64,000 nt of DNA from Lactarius indigo (lineage: Eukaryota > Basidiomycota > Agaricomycetes > Russulales > Russulaceae). The stretch lies in NCBI GenBank assembly GCA_025766275.1, contig JAFKAC010000001.1, positions 1,302,001 through 1,366,000 of the forward strand. Reading direction: 5' to 3'. Position 1 is the stretch's first letter. Each line of letters starts with the position of its first letter. The position numbers were made by a program, and so were the translations under genes. Under the pieces are notes generated by a model, which worked only from the letters and a program-made list of their open reading frames with translations, did no database searches and was not told the origin of the DNA. Below, in pieces: positions 35,440 to 46,660 of the stretch.

Positions 35440-37533
35440 ATGGACCCTGAGGCGTCCAACCTGGATGGTGACATCGAGCTTCAGCCCACCAATAATATCG
35501 AGGCCGAACGTATCCGTATGTAGCATATCGACGTTGGAGAGAGCTTACCCTCACACATGTCTTAGGCGGTATCCATAAGGACTCGTCTGGAAAGCTCTGG
35601 TCAATCTATCTTGCCGAGGCTGATAAACACGATGAGGAGATAGCCGAACTCTGGAGGGGGGAAGCGGATAGCACCCTTGTGTTCGTAAGTGCTAACATCC
35701 CCTCCTACATTTATCGTCTAATGAAGGCACTGGCAATCGTGAAGACTGGTCTCTTCTCCGCCGTTGTCGCCACCTTCGTCAATATTAGTTACAACGACCT
35801 AGTTCCTGGCCCTACTGAGACAACAAACGCTTTACTTGAACGTATATCTCAGCAACTTGACAACATTTCCAACCATTTCCAACGGTCTCCCCTCTCAGGA
35901 CGGTGTAACCTTCAGCAGTGAACCCTTCACGCCGACTGCTGCCGCTGTCCGGGTCAACGTGACATGGTTCCTCAGTTTGGTCCTCAGCGTTGCCGCTGCG
36001 CTCAACGCGACACTATTCCAACAATGGTCTCGACGCTATCTGGAACTCACTCGGCGTCGTGTCGCACCTCACAAACGCGCACGAACCCGTGCGTACATGT
36101 TCGACGGGATCGCGAGTTTCAAGATGTCCCGAGCTGTCAAAGCGATGCCTTTGCTCCTACATTTATCCATTTTCCTTTTCTTCGCCAGTCTCGTCGACTT
36201 TCTCTGGCAAGTCAGCCCCACCATCGGATTCTGGATTCTGGGGTTTATTTCGTTGTTCGCCCTCGCTTATTTGGCGGTGACGGTGCTACCAAACATATAC
36301 CTCAACTGTCCCTATAGCACCCCAGTTTCGGAACTTTCGTGGCGATTATCTCAATATCTCCTTCTGATCTTTCTTCAGTTCTTCCATGCCGTAGAAGGCT
36401 TATTCATCCTATACATATTTTCTGGTCGGCAACCCACAGTCAAACCCCGGATCGACGAACGTCGGAGATGGCTCGAAATTGGCCTTCAGAACAGTATTAT
36501 GCGCAGCGCCGCAGAGGCACCGTCGACAATGGACGAGAACGCACTTTTCTGGACGCTTACAGTTCTTGACGATGATAGGGAGTTCGAAGACTTTGTCGCA
36601 CGCGTACCCGGGTTTTTCGACTCGGCCTCCGTCCCCAACGCACCTTCAGTAATGCTTTCCCTCATGAATGATCAATCTTCCCAGTCAGACCAATTCGATC
36701 CCGTCCTCGGATCCCGCATCGATGACCTCCTTAGGACATGCGTACCAGGCACCTCACCTCTCACGGAGCAACTGCGCAGAAATCGACTGCGGATCTGCAT
36801 GAGGACACTCTGGTATTGTGCGAAAGAATACAATCGGCCCGGGAACACAAGTCCCTTGTCATCCTATGTCCACATCGTCTTCGCAAACCCGGAGATGACT
36901 CGCCGGATCCAGTCCGAAGAGGACCCAGCTGCGCGCCTGATAGGACACAGTTTCAGCTCCCTCATCGCCAAAAAGCTCGCACAGGACATCAGCTCTCGTA
37001 CAGACGGAGGCCCCCGAGTCAAGGAGGCGGAGCTATCGTGCTTAGCAGCCATCCTAGGCACGACGAACTCGAAGGTGGCGACTTTGCTCAGACAGCCGGG
37101 TGCGATCGGTCTCGCAAACATCATCTTCTTCACGTCAAGTACGGTAGAAACCCTGGTCGATGGAGGGGTGCCGTCGGAAGTAGTGGAGATATTCCGAACG
37201 ACACTCGACATTCTCCTCGCGGAGGTCCTTCTGGTTTTACCGAATGCCGAGCTGCCACCCGATCTGATGGCCACTTTCCGAGAGGCATATTCCAATGCAG
37301 AGCGATTGCCAGTTCCTGATTGGCTAAAGGACAGACTGGGCCAGATATCGGAAGTGTTGTCCGTGGTTCGTGATGAGCCAGAGGTGACCGGGATGGCAAT
37401 GCCCACACCTGAGCTGGGACTTCAAGTTGGATCTCCGGCCAATGCTTCTCATACATCATCACTATCTTGGTCACGGTTACCATCGGGCGAGAGCTCTGCA
37501 GTATGGGACAGTTTACTCAGTAGCACGAGATAA
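35440..37533 (+). pseudogene. DUF6535 gene B, frameshifted by a 10-bp tandem duplication
   Basis: Exons are 35440-35515, 35566-35684 and 35745-37533, with the same three-exon layout as gene A and clean splice phases. The frame is broken in exon 3 just after LLERISQQLDNISN by the tandem repeat catttccaac x2 (35864-35883); with one unit the reading would run on as NISNGLPSQDG and the rest is open to 37533. The remainder has all family features: TM2 VNVTWFLSLVLSVAAALNATLFQQW, the basic loop RRYLELTRRRVAPHKRAR, TM3, TM4, LNCPYSTPVS, LRICMRTLWYCAKEYN and IGHSFSSLIAKKL. Without the duplication the protein would be about 650 residues. As the only lesion, it is recent, or an assembly or sequencing error. 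The final residues (SLSWSRLPSGESSAV) extend beyond gene A's end. Confidence 0.88.
35864..35883 (+). repeat. 10-bp tandem duplication that shifts gene B
   Basis: catttccaac occurs twice in succession (35864-35873, 35874-35883). Genes C, E and F have a single equivalent (NISSGTP, NVSNGIP, NISNGIP). Confidence 0.93.
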
Positions 37534-37621
37534 GCCACCTTGTAACGAGGTGGGACCCATCGTAATCACTATGAGCGCCTTTATACGATTTGTCTTCGGT
37601 TCTGATTTGGCACGATTCAGC

Positions 37622-37713
37622 ATGAATGCTTCGTTTTTTTTTGTTTTTTTTTGAACCCATTCTTGTCCGCCCGAGGGCAGAGTACCCTATGTGGCACTAC
37701 ACGATGAATGCTT
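37622..37713 (-). mobile_element. Short LINE tail (72 nt) with 10-bp TSD
   Basis: atgaatgctt is repeated at 37622-37631 and 37704-37713. The 72-nt insert reads, on the minus strand, CGTGTAGTGCC...AAGAATGGGTTC followed by A10 C A9 and cg. GGTTC before the poly-A agrees with the 3' end of the LINE at 48 kb; the rest differs, so it likely comes from a related subfamily (possibly that of the left-edge LINE, whose 3' end is not visible). It lies about 90 bp behind the stop of gene B. Confidence 0.78.
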
Positions 37714-37719
37714 TGTATT

Positions 37720-39198
37720 TGGTAGCGACTTGGATGTACGATTACGTTCTCGAGTAGTAGAATAGCTATCAAATACGCTCTCTCTTTGTGCTCAATCACT
37801 TCATGATAACCATCCTCACAGTGTTTGCCCAACTTCTGGGCCCGACCCGTATGCTGTCGTTCCACAATCCATATGTGCTAGTGCAGGATCCTCTATCATG
37901 AAGGGGAATTTTCTCGAGGTTGCTTGGTCGGGGCGGCAGCATGCAGGATCAGCGCTCAGCAGCTCTACGACTCTTGTGGCGTCACTGTTGCGATATTCCC
38001 GCGATTGGCCCGCACTCACCGCGAATCCGGAGAGGTACGACCGAAGTGCCAAATCTGTGGAAGTGCCTGAAGAGACAAAAGAAGCAAGATTCGCACTTTC
38101 GCAGTTGCCATATAAGGTTACATACTCTTCGGCCGTCTTCCTTCTTGCTCACGGACGCACCGCTCTCTTCTAGCACAGCAGCTTGTTACTTACGTGGTCA
38201 GGGAGAATCATCCATGGCAGTGTCATTTGGAAAAATAATCTGGCGAAGACGTAAATCGGTATTGCGCACTCCAAGTGACTAGGTCCAAGACTAGGTCGGC
38301 ACAGGTAGCAAATCTGGTTATATTTTGGTGGCGCATCTAGCGCTGCCAGAACAGAGACGATGGTACGACTTGCTGACGTGTCCATTTCCCGGTCTCTGCT
38401 CACTGATTTGGAGAGTACTGTACTCAGTTCACTTGACCAACGTCGCGAGCCTACGTATCCTTGGCGGGATGGTGATCTGCGCTCATCTCTCGCGTACTTC
38501 CATAAAAAATGATGCATGATGGGTTACAATTTTCCACGACACATAGAAATTTTGAGTGTATCTCGTGCCAGACAACACCAGGAAATTTCCACCCACAGCC
38601 ACTACTAGCAGCTACGCCCAGCCAGTGCCTAGGCACGCTAACGGCGGGCCGGTACAGAGTTCTTCGGCTTATTCGGATTATTGAATTGTGGACATCAATC
38701 ACGGGACTGAATGATATCCGTATGAATTTTTTACAACCTGCCAATGCGTATTTTCACCTAGTTGGCGGTGGATGTGCAGTCAATGTGTGCGTCATCGTGT
38801 GCGGGCGGGTGCTAACGTGAGCGGAGACGTCGGGCCGGGATTAGAGGGACGCGGGGCTGCGGGTGCGGGAGTAGGTGCGGGAGGTCTAGCCTGCCTGTTG
38901 TTGTTCCGCGCAGTCCGGAATCTTATAATTGCATTTCTCGCAATGAGACTCCAAGCAACAGTTTCACTCGATTGTGTGACTCAGTGGTTGGGTTGGACCA
39001 TACCGACATCGCCAGCATCGCCTTGTCATTGACCTGTCAAGTGCCAGGACCAACCAACGCGTGGTGCTTATATACCCTCTGTAGGTAGGTGCCAGGAGAT
39101 CATCGATCCTCATTCCATCCAACACAGCCTTGCGACACCGAATACACCCTAAGTGCACGCTACACCAAAACTTTCAACCTCTTCCCCCCGTTTTCAAC
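37720..39198. other. No gene recognised between gene B and the F-box gene
   Basis: Only short ORFs with no conserved block. A TTATATACC TATA-like box at 39068-39076 lies about 125 bp before the F-box ATG. The segment 38480-38760 has long stretches open in several frames, without family resemblance. Confidence 0.45.
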
Positions 39199-41063
39199 AT
39201 GGGCGTCCAACTCCTCGGCCTCCCAGGCGAAATCCTAGTTCTCATCCTCTCCTTCCTGCCTCTTCGCGACATCACCGCCTGCAAACGTTCGTGTTGGCAG
39301 TTGCGTGGTGTCATCAAGCAATCCGGACTATTACGATGCCGAATACGAACCATGAAAAACTACATCGAAGACCTTTCTCCCCCCAGCCTCTCGACTTGCG
39401 ACTTCTTAGAGAGTTTGAAGAAGTGGGAGAAGGCCTGGCTGACTTTTGGCGTCGGGAAGGAGGTCACTGCGCACACCACGTATATACCCTACCGCGGTCG
39501 CAGTGACTTTCTGTTGCGGTCAGGGTATCTCGTAGAGATGCGCCACGGTGATGCTCCTGGCTTGTCCTACCTGGATTTGTCGTCCCAGCGCATCACCAAT
39601 GGAGTCCAGTCTCCCCTCGGCTGGACAGACGTCCAACTCGCGGCCAACGTCAGCATCGGGGGATGGGCGCTGGACGTTGATCAAAATTTAGTAGCTGTCT
39701 CACTGCTATCGTGAGGCCTTTCCGCATATGGATATTCGTGCCTCCTCCTGTTCTAACATGTGCCTTTCAGCCGCCCAAGTCGAAAGAAACGCCTCGAGAT
39801 TCGCCTGTTGGACTTCCTCACGGGCACACACCACCATTCCGCATCTCTCCCAGGTATCCAGTTGGATTTCGAGGGTAAATATGATACGACCTTTGGGACC
39901 CACATGGAAATCATGGGTGACAACATTGCCGTACTCCTTACTCATGGCTCGCTTCTGCGCCGTTATCAAACACTATATCTCGTCAACTGGGTCCAAGGTC
40001 GTGTCCAATGCGTGAGTCACGCCCTCCGGACTAGGACCACGTCCCCCCCTTCACATTCTTTGAATAGCGCCGGCGCACCCGGGTCGGCACATATTTTCCA
40101 GCCTTGACGTCCATATCGGGAGACATCCTCGTCTTGGCCCGCAAACGGGACTGGGCATTGGAACTGTGCAAGATCACAAGAGACGATGACCACAGCACTT
40201 TCGCTCTCTGGACGCTTTGCACGCTCCAACTGCCGGCCGTCCACCCAAAAACCCGTACCGATCTTACGAACTGCAATAGAATGCCCTCAGGGGCACCCCA
40301 TTCCTACGCTACCCCACGTTCCTCGACGCTCCCCTTCCGGAGTTCTCCCTCAGACTCGGTCCTAGCCTTCAGCGTCTGCGTCAGCCGCAGAGACAAGTCT
40401 TTCGCGGAATTCCGAAGATTGTTCTTCTATGTCCTCCCTAGCACTCTCCGCTCGTTGGTAGCAGTGATCACGGGACGCGCCTCCGAGAAGGGAGGCGGCC
40501 AGTCGAGGCCGCGCAACACCGCCTCAGGTTGGCTGCGCCGGCGCGCGGCCCGCTCGCGCCCGCCCTCACCAGTCATCGTGCCGTGGGCCGACTGGGGTCC
40601 ACGGGCGACACGATGGGTCAGTCCGTCGGCTGCTTTTGGACGGCAGACGTTATCAGGGATGCGGTGCGCGTTCGTGGAGCGAGGGTGGACGCTGCGAGTG
40701 CTGGATTTTAACCCGGGACGCTTGCGCCGGGTGGTTGCCGTGCGCGAGAACGCGAAGGACGGAGAGAAGATGCTCATACGGCTGGCAGTGACCACACCGA
40801 ACACCATCCCTGCCGGGCATTGTTTCCTGCAAGACTTTACATCAAGTCTTCCGTACTACGAGCTCAAGAGAAATGGAGTCAAAGGCAACTTCCTCATGGA
40901 TGACGAATGGATCGCGCAAATTGAGGTGGGCTCGATCGTTCGCACATGCAGTCCATATGTTCATATGCCACTTTTTTTTTTTCAGAATGACTCCGTCTTC
41001 GAACCTGGCGGTTACTCTATTTCGGTACATTCGGTCCTTGGGAATAGCCCTGGGTCCCAGTAG
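39199..41063 (+). CDS. F-box domain protein with propeller-like C-terminus (4 exons)
   Basis: Exons are 39199-39710, 39771-40011, 40068-40925 and 40986-41063, all with GT-AG introns whose phases join, giving about 562 residues. The last intron (gtgggc...poly-T-cag) is a multiple of three and open, so it could be retained. Residues about 5-45 are an F-box: LLGLPGEILVLILSFLPLRD followed by KRSCWQLRGVI. In the family this binds Skp1 in an SCF ubiquitin ligase. The rest resembles the WD-like region of many basidiomycete F-box proteins (RLEIRLLDFLTG..., LYLVNWVQGRVQC, SISGDILVLAR), which would hold the substrate; the substrate is unknown. The start is the first ATG before the F-box. It is one of two single-copy-looking host genes in the window. 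No disabling change is visible. Confidence 0.82.
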
Positions 41064-41318
41064 AGTAGGCAGAGAGCGTGGTTGTACACTTGCTAGTATG
41101 GTTGTGCCCTCGAAACTTGTAGCGTGCAGAAGGCCCTGCGATCGTGCGTTTCAGTGGTAGGCGAGCCTCGCGTCGGGCACGCGTTGATGCGTGCTGTGCA
41201 CAGCCATCGGGGGGCAGAGGGTCGTCATCCGGGACCGTGCACGAGGCTTTATAATTAAGAGTTTGCCTCACTGACTGACCGTTATCTTTTTGTCTACCTT
41301 CCACCATCGCCCGACGCG

Positions 41319-42800
41319 ATGTTCTCATTCTTCTCTCGCAAGCAGCACCAAACACCAGCAGCCCCGAAGGAGTCAGATGCCATGGTCATCGACTCGACTC
41401 CCCAACAGCTCCGCACCCCGTCTCCATCAGAAGCGGCATCCAACGTTGGACTCGGTCCAGCCGCACATATGGCCTCTCCCTCTCGTGAAACCCCCACCCT
41501 CGACCCTCCGAAACCAGCGTCATTGCCACCCACGCCAGAGGCACTACACGCCCTCGTCTCCACGATACCTACAAAGACACTGCACGCATACGTACTCGCG
41601 CATCTCCCCACCGCGCCACCAGATACGCTCGCAGCCCTCGCATCCTTCTTCGCGACGCTTGCGCCTCCCCCGCGCCTCCACTGCGTGCGCTGCCATTCCG
41701 ACTACACCGAAGTAGAGAACGACGACCGGTCGTGCCACGTCCCACATGACGACGAGAGCGCCGACGTCGAACGCGTCGGTATAGGCCGCGGCGGTAGCGA
41801 GTACGAGACGCACTACGGCTGCTGCGGAAAGACCGTCGACGGTGAGGGCGACCTTGGCCCACCAGATGGCTGGTGCTATGAGGGAATGCACACGGTGAGC
41901 CCCCCCCCTCACACTCCTACTACGTAAAAAAAGACTGACTCGACTCGCCAACAGACGGACGTGAAGCGTGCACGCTTCCGCGCAGACTCCACGCCCTCCA
42001 ACGACATGCTCGACTCCTGCTTCCGACTCAACTGTCATAACATCCGCGCACGCCTCCCAGGCCCAGGTCCTCGCGCGAGCTCAAGCACAGGCGGCGTTCG
42101 CGCCAAGCGTGCCCGCCCGCCACCTGGGGACCTGGCTGACAGTGATGACGACGACGACGGCAATGCCTCGAGGTACACGGAGGACAGCGGCATCGCGGAG
42201 ATCGCGCGGGGCGTCGGCACAATGGGCCAGAAGGCCAAAGGCGCGCGCAGGACCAAGGCCATCGCGAAAAAGCCCAAGCCATCCACAACGGCCACCACGG
42301 AGACGCCCGCTCGGGCCCATGTGCGCATCAAGGCGCCTCGCGGCGCAAGGGAGAGCGACGCGGAGAGCAGCAAGGCAGGCAGTATCAGTGCACCACCGGC
42401 GCCGGCAGCCGGAACGCCCGCTTCTGCTTCTGCGTCCGCGTCCTCTCCCGCTCCTACTGCTGCAATTCCTTCGCGCAAGCGACGCCCTGCCGCCAAGCCG
42501 CGGAGGACCCCGTCGCCCACTCGCAAGCCAGTCTCCGCCGCTAAGACACCTTCCACCCCTGCCCCTGCCACTCCGGCGGCGGCGTCCGCCTCGCTACCCG
42601 ACTCGTCGCCTGGGCCGCGCGGGCGTAAATCGCGGTCGCCATTCAAGATGGATTCTGTGGAGATCGTTGTGCGTTCGCGAAGCGCGACGCGGTCTCGGGT
42701 GCGCGGTAGTGGAGGGGAGACGGCGGACGAGAAAATGATGACGGATGGTGAGGGAAAGGTGCGCAAGCGGCGAAAGCTCGCTGGTACTAGTGCTACATGA
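41319..42800 (+). CDS. Cys/His-rich protein with basic disordered tail, unrecognised family
   Basis: Exons are 41319-41894 and 41955-42800 (intron gtgagc...caacag, phase 0), 473 residues. A TTTATAATTAA box lies ~70 bp upstream. The N-terminus is Pro/Ser-rich. Residues about 85-115 are a short helical stretch (ALHALVSTIPTKTLHAYVLAHL). Residues about 120-225 contain a regular set of Cys/His: CVRCHSDY, RSCHVPHDD, YETHYGCCGKTV, DGWCYEGMHT, then across the intron CFRLNCHNIR, which looks like a zinc-binding fold. It is slightly reminiscent of CHORD-type modules but I cannot assign it. The second half is Ala/Pro/Ser/Arg-rich and disordered, with several basic clusters (KRRPAAKPRRT, VRKRRKL) that look like nuclear signals. 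It is probably a nuclear protein; its function is unknown. Confidence 0.8.
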
Positions 42801-42909
42801 AGTATTGTTCGAACCTATTTTATCTATCACATTGTTTGCCTACATTATGATGTCATGCGTATCATGTTGTTACTGTCGTGTCGAGCATATATGTCACGTA
42901 ATGTAGTTT

Positions 42910-43105
42910 CCTGCTTGTCTTCAAGCGTACGGTCCACATCCTTTCAGAGACTCAGATTCTTCTCACCGGGGACCACCCCTGAATCAGGTCTCACGGTGGG
43001 CCGTCCCACGAGACATCTCATTCCGAGGCTTCTAATTGGCTCAAAGATGAGCTGCAGCAGATCTCGGACAGGCTACATCATCGTACGCACGAAGGCATTT
43101 CCTCA
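42910..43105 (+). pseudogene. Remnant of the 3' end of a C-like DUF6535 gene
   Basis: GTCCACATCCTTTCAGAGACTCAGATTCTTCTCACC and, later, a frame reading ASNWLKDELQQISDRLHHRTHEG match the end of gene C (TLHVLSQTLLT; APNWFKDELRQISERL). It has no other part of the gene and lies ~390 bp before gene C, on the same strand, as if left from a tandem copy. Confidence 0.72.
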
Positions 43106-43412
43106 GGCTGAACATGCACAAGAGCCATGGCTCGGGGCTAATATTTCTCATGTGTTGCGGCAATCGCGCGAGAATCAAGAGTGATTGAAGGGGCACTCGG
43201 TGGCAGGCAGTATTGATTGGCAATGGCTGAGTTACAGTAAGACGTAAAGTCACGGCGAGATAGATACCCTTTTCCTTTTGTGCCATCTGAGTTATGCTCC
43301 ATGAGCTGCTGCAACGCCACGGTGGCGCCCTTCGCTGTAATTTACCACACGTGTTCTAGGGGGACACGCCCTTTTCATCTCGGAATCGTCTCCGAATCAC
43401 GTTCCCATCCGG

Positions 43413-43418
43413 TATAAA
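43413..43418 (+). promoter_or_regulatory. TATA box of gene C
   Basis: GGTATAAAGTTC lies ~80 bp before the ATG. The rest of the D-G upstream module is absent here. Confidence 0.55.
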
Positions 43419-43494
43419 GTTCTCTCCGCGTTCATCGTGTTGTCGACTAACCCTCTCTCCATAGTAACCCTCATCACATTCTTCGACTCTAGAA

Positions 43495-45543
43495 ATGACC
43501 TCACTCGATGCGGATGTGTTCGTTGATGTTGCAGATAGCCGTGGCCCACGTGATCGGCACTGGCGGAAGAGTATGTTGGTTTGCTGTTTCACAGACCATG
43601 TTTTCATTTGCGTACCAGGCGAGAACTACGGAGACTCCTCTGGCGGGTTGTGGACGATGTACCTCACTGAAGCTGAGAAGCAGGACGAGAAGGTATATCA
43701 GGGCCTGAAGGGAGACGCAGACGGGATCCTCGTATTTGTAAGCCCTGATTCGGTCCATCCGGTGCATATTGGTTGACTAAAATACATTTTGAAGACTGGT
43801 CTCTTCTCCGCCACCGTTGCTGCCTTCATCGTTGAAAGCTACAAGAAGTTATCTCCCGATTCCAGCGATACGACCAATGCGCTCCTTACTCGAATATCGC
43901 AACAACTCGTCAATATCTCTAGCGGGACACCTCTTGCGAGTGTTGCGGCACAGAACAGTCAGCCATTCGAGCCAACAGCTTCTGCCATCAGGGTCAACGT
44001 GTTGTGGTTCCTCAGTCTGGCCATCAGCTTGAATTGTGCGCTTTCCGCGACATTGATGCAACAATGGGGTAGACGATATCTGGAACTTGCGCGGAGCAAC
44101 GGTCCACCTCACAAGCGTGCTCGTATACGGTCATTTATATTCGGTGGCCTGACTAGATTCGGAATGCTAGCACAAGCTGTCACTCCCATTACTGGGCTCC
44201 TGCACATATCCGTCTTCCTCTTTTTTGCTGGTCTCGTCGAGTTTCTTTTCCCGATCTACACGACGGTTGCGTACACCACCCTCGGCTGCATTGCAATGTT
44301 CGCTCTCCCATACGTCATTTTGACAGTTCTACCAAACATTTACCTCAATTGCCCATATGGCACACCTATGTCTCAAATCATATGGCGTTTATTCCGGGTT
44401 TCCGTGTTGGGAACCCTTCTGTTCATCCTAGGTATTGAGGGACCATTTCACGGGCTTTTATTGTCCCTATGGTATTGGGCTCGCCCGCAGCTTATTGGAA
44501 TTTCTGGTCTCACCAAATGGAGGACTACCCTCGAGGAGCAGGTCATGATCCATAAAAAATGGCTTGTACAGGGCCTACAGCGAAGTGTCGAATTCAGTGC
44601 AATTGACGCTCCGTCAATGGTGGACAAGGATGCGCTTGAATGGACACTCAAATCTCTCCATGAAGTTAAAATCGAGGACTTTGTCGCACACGTACCAGGA
44701 TTCTTCGACTCCAAAGTCGTCCCGGATCCGACCTCGGCAATCCTTCCCCTAATGACTCACCAGCCTGAGTCAACGACCGAACCCATCCTTGGATCCCGTC
44801 TCCGCGATCTCCTCGAGACGTGTATCCCAGGGACCTCGCCCTTCGCCGAAGAAAAGCGCAGGACCCGTCTGCGGGTATGTCTGAAATGCCTGTGGTATTG
44901 CGGAAGGGCGTACAATCAGCTAAATGAATTTCCTCCACTATCCTCCTACGTCCTCATCGTTTTCGCCAATCCCGAGATGACCCATCGAATTCAGGCGGAA
45001 AAAGACCTCGCTGCGCGTGTCATAGGACGTTGTTTTGGGGCGTTGGTCGCGAAGAAGCTTTCTGTCGACATCCACTCGCGCGATACTCGGGATATTCAAG
45101 TCAATGGGGGGGAACTTGCGTGCCTGTCTGTCATCCTTGGCACAGATAGCCGCGAGGTTATGTTTTTCCTTCATCAGCCTGGCGCCATCGAACTTGCGAG
45201 CATCGTTTCCCTCATATCTGCCGAGGCTGGCTCATTGGATGCTGACATAATCCCACCGGATGTCCTGGATATACTCAAACAGACGCTCCACGTCCTCTCT
45301 CAGACCCTTCTAACAGTGGATCACGCCAACCTGCCGCAAGATCAAATCGATCACTTTCACGAGATTTATTCCGTGGCTCCCAACTGGTTCAAAGACGAGC
45401 TGCGGCAGATATCCGAAAGGCTACCACCAAGCTCATCGTACACCCAAGGAGGGATTGTGGCGGCTCATGAGCTTGCACAGGGATCACAGACTACTCATTC
45501 GAGAGTCTCAATGCTCACGCGAGAACCAGGTGCGGATCGGTAA
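43495..45543 (+). CDS. DUF6535 membrane protein, gene C (intact, 2 exons)
   Basis: Exons are 43495-43737 and 43795-45543 (intron gtaagc...ttgaag, phase 0), 663 residues. Exon 1 has CCFTDHVFICVPGE, SGGLWTMYLTEAEKQDEKVYQ and a GDADGILVF end. Exon 2 has TM1 (TGLFSATVAAFIVESYKKLSPD), TM2 around 147-170 (VNVLWFLSLAISLNCALSATLMQQW), the basic loop RRYLELARSNGPPHKRARIR, TM3 around 207-231 (LLHISVFLFFAGLVEFLF), TM4 around 236-262 ending LPNIYLNCPYGTP. In the C-terminal region LRVCLKCLWYCGRAYNQ and IGRCFGALVAKKLSVDIHS are conserved, as is PGAIELASIVSL. It is the version closest to what I know as the typical DUF6535 sequence. No disruption was seen. Its role is unknown. Confidence 0.93.
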
Positions 45544-46660
45544 GATAGCGGTATTGGCGATGGCTTAGTTTAGATGTAAGGGAGGCGGGTTTTCTTTGTA
45601 CAAGTGATTCGACGTGGACTCGGAAGATTAAACGTTTAGTAAGCAATCGTTGTTTTGGTAGATGATGGAGGTTCGCGCCGTTCACCCTTGTATAGTATCT
45701 GTTAGATATCGAAGATATACCCGTGACTCGCCCTCCCTAGAGAACGGATATTTAGTCGTCGTGCATCCGAGAATTTGCGGTGCGACGAGTAATCGGTTTG
45801 ACCCAAGGGAAAACGTAGATAAAAGAGGTAAGAGAAATCAGGACAGGAAACACGGAAACCCAGACTCACAGAAGGAGATGGATATCATTAACGCAGGGAT
45901 AAAAGCCTGTGTGTTTTCACTCACACCGGAAACGTACAGAAAGCGAGCTAGTAGCAATCGCAGAGTAAAGAGGTAGAATATGTTGGAATAGAGCGACTCC
46001 ACGACTCCACGTGCGAGACATCTCGGCGTCGGACGTCGGCCCCGCATCGGTGTCGGGCATCGGCTGCACCTCATGTGCGGGTGCATGCGTGATCGTGTCG
46101 CCCTGTGAGTTAGTGTATGCCCTGGCGGTGTGGGATAGGAAGAGATGAGATGCAAGCGTAGCCTTGCAACGCTATCCTTACGGTACTGGTTGTGATCAGG
46201 GACAATCCCTCGATTCAGTAGCCAACGGAGTGCGACTTTCCGCATATTGTTTTCGCCTGTTGTTAATCAGTCTTTACGATGTATTTAAGAATGCTGTATG
46301 CGCTTCTGGCACACCAGTCGTTTAACTTGGTGTGCCAGGCAAGTTTTCCTTACTCTCTTTCGAATACAATCGTTTAACCTGGTGTGCCAGCCCGCTGCGT
46401 TTCATCAGAATACATCGTTACAGCGAGTCGTCACTAATATAAGGCATTCAGATGAGAGACGCATATGTAGGTTCCGAATCGTGCGGAAGCGAAGTAGAAG
46501 ACAAGAGAGGTGTTCGGAATTATATGATACGCTCGTCGTGACGCGACTCACTGTGTCAGGTAAAATGGTATACTGCGTCACCGAGGAAGCCACCTTGTCA
46601 TCTCGTACTACTGAGCCCTCGCGCGATTGGATTGTAACAATGTAGGTGGTATTGACCAGT
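45544..46660. other. No gene; 3' flanks of genes C and G
   Basis: Short ORFs only. The segment at 46430-46560 (GATTCGGAACC..., TTGTCTTCTACTTC... on the minus strand) matches 28930-28840 behind gene F, so the 3' flank was copied with the F/G-type genes. ATCGTTTAACCTGGTGTGCCAGC at about 46370 repeats GTCGTTTAACTTGGTGTGCCAGG at about 46318 (imperfect tandem repeat, ~50 bp apart). Confidence 0.5.

Noticed and set aside
42035..42766. 243-codon ORF on the minus strand
   Set aside because: Antisense shadow of the GC-rich second exon of the Cys/His protein.
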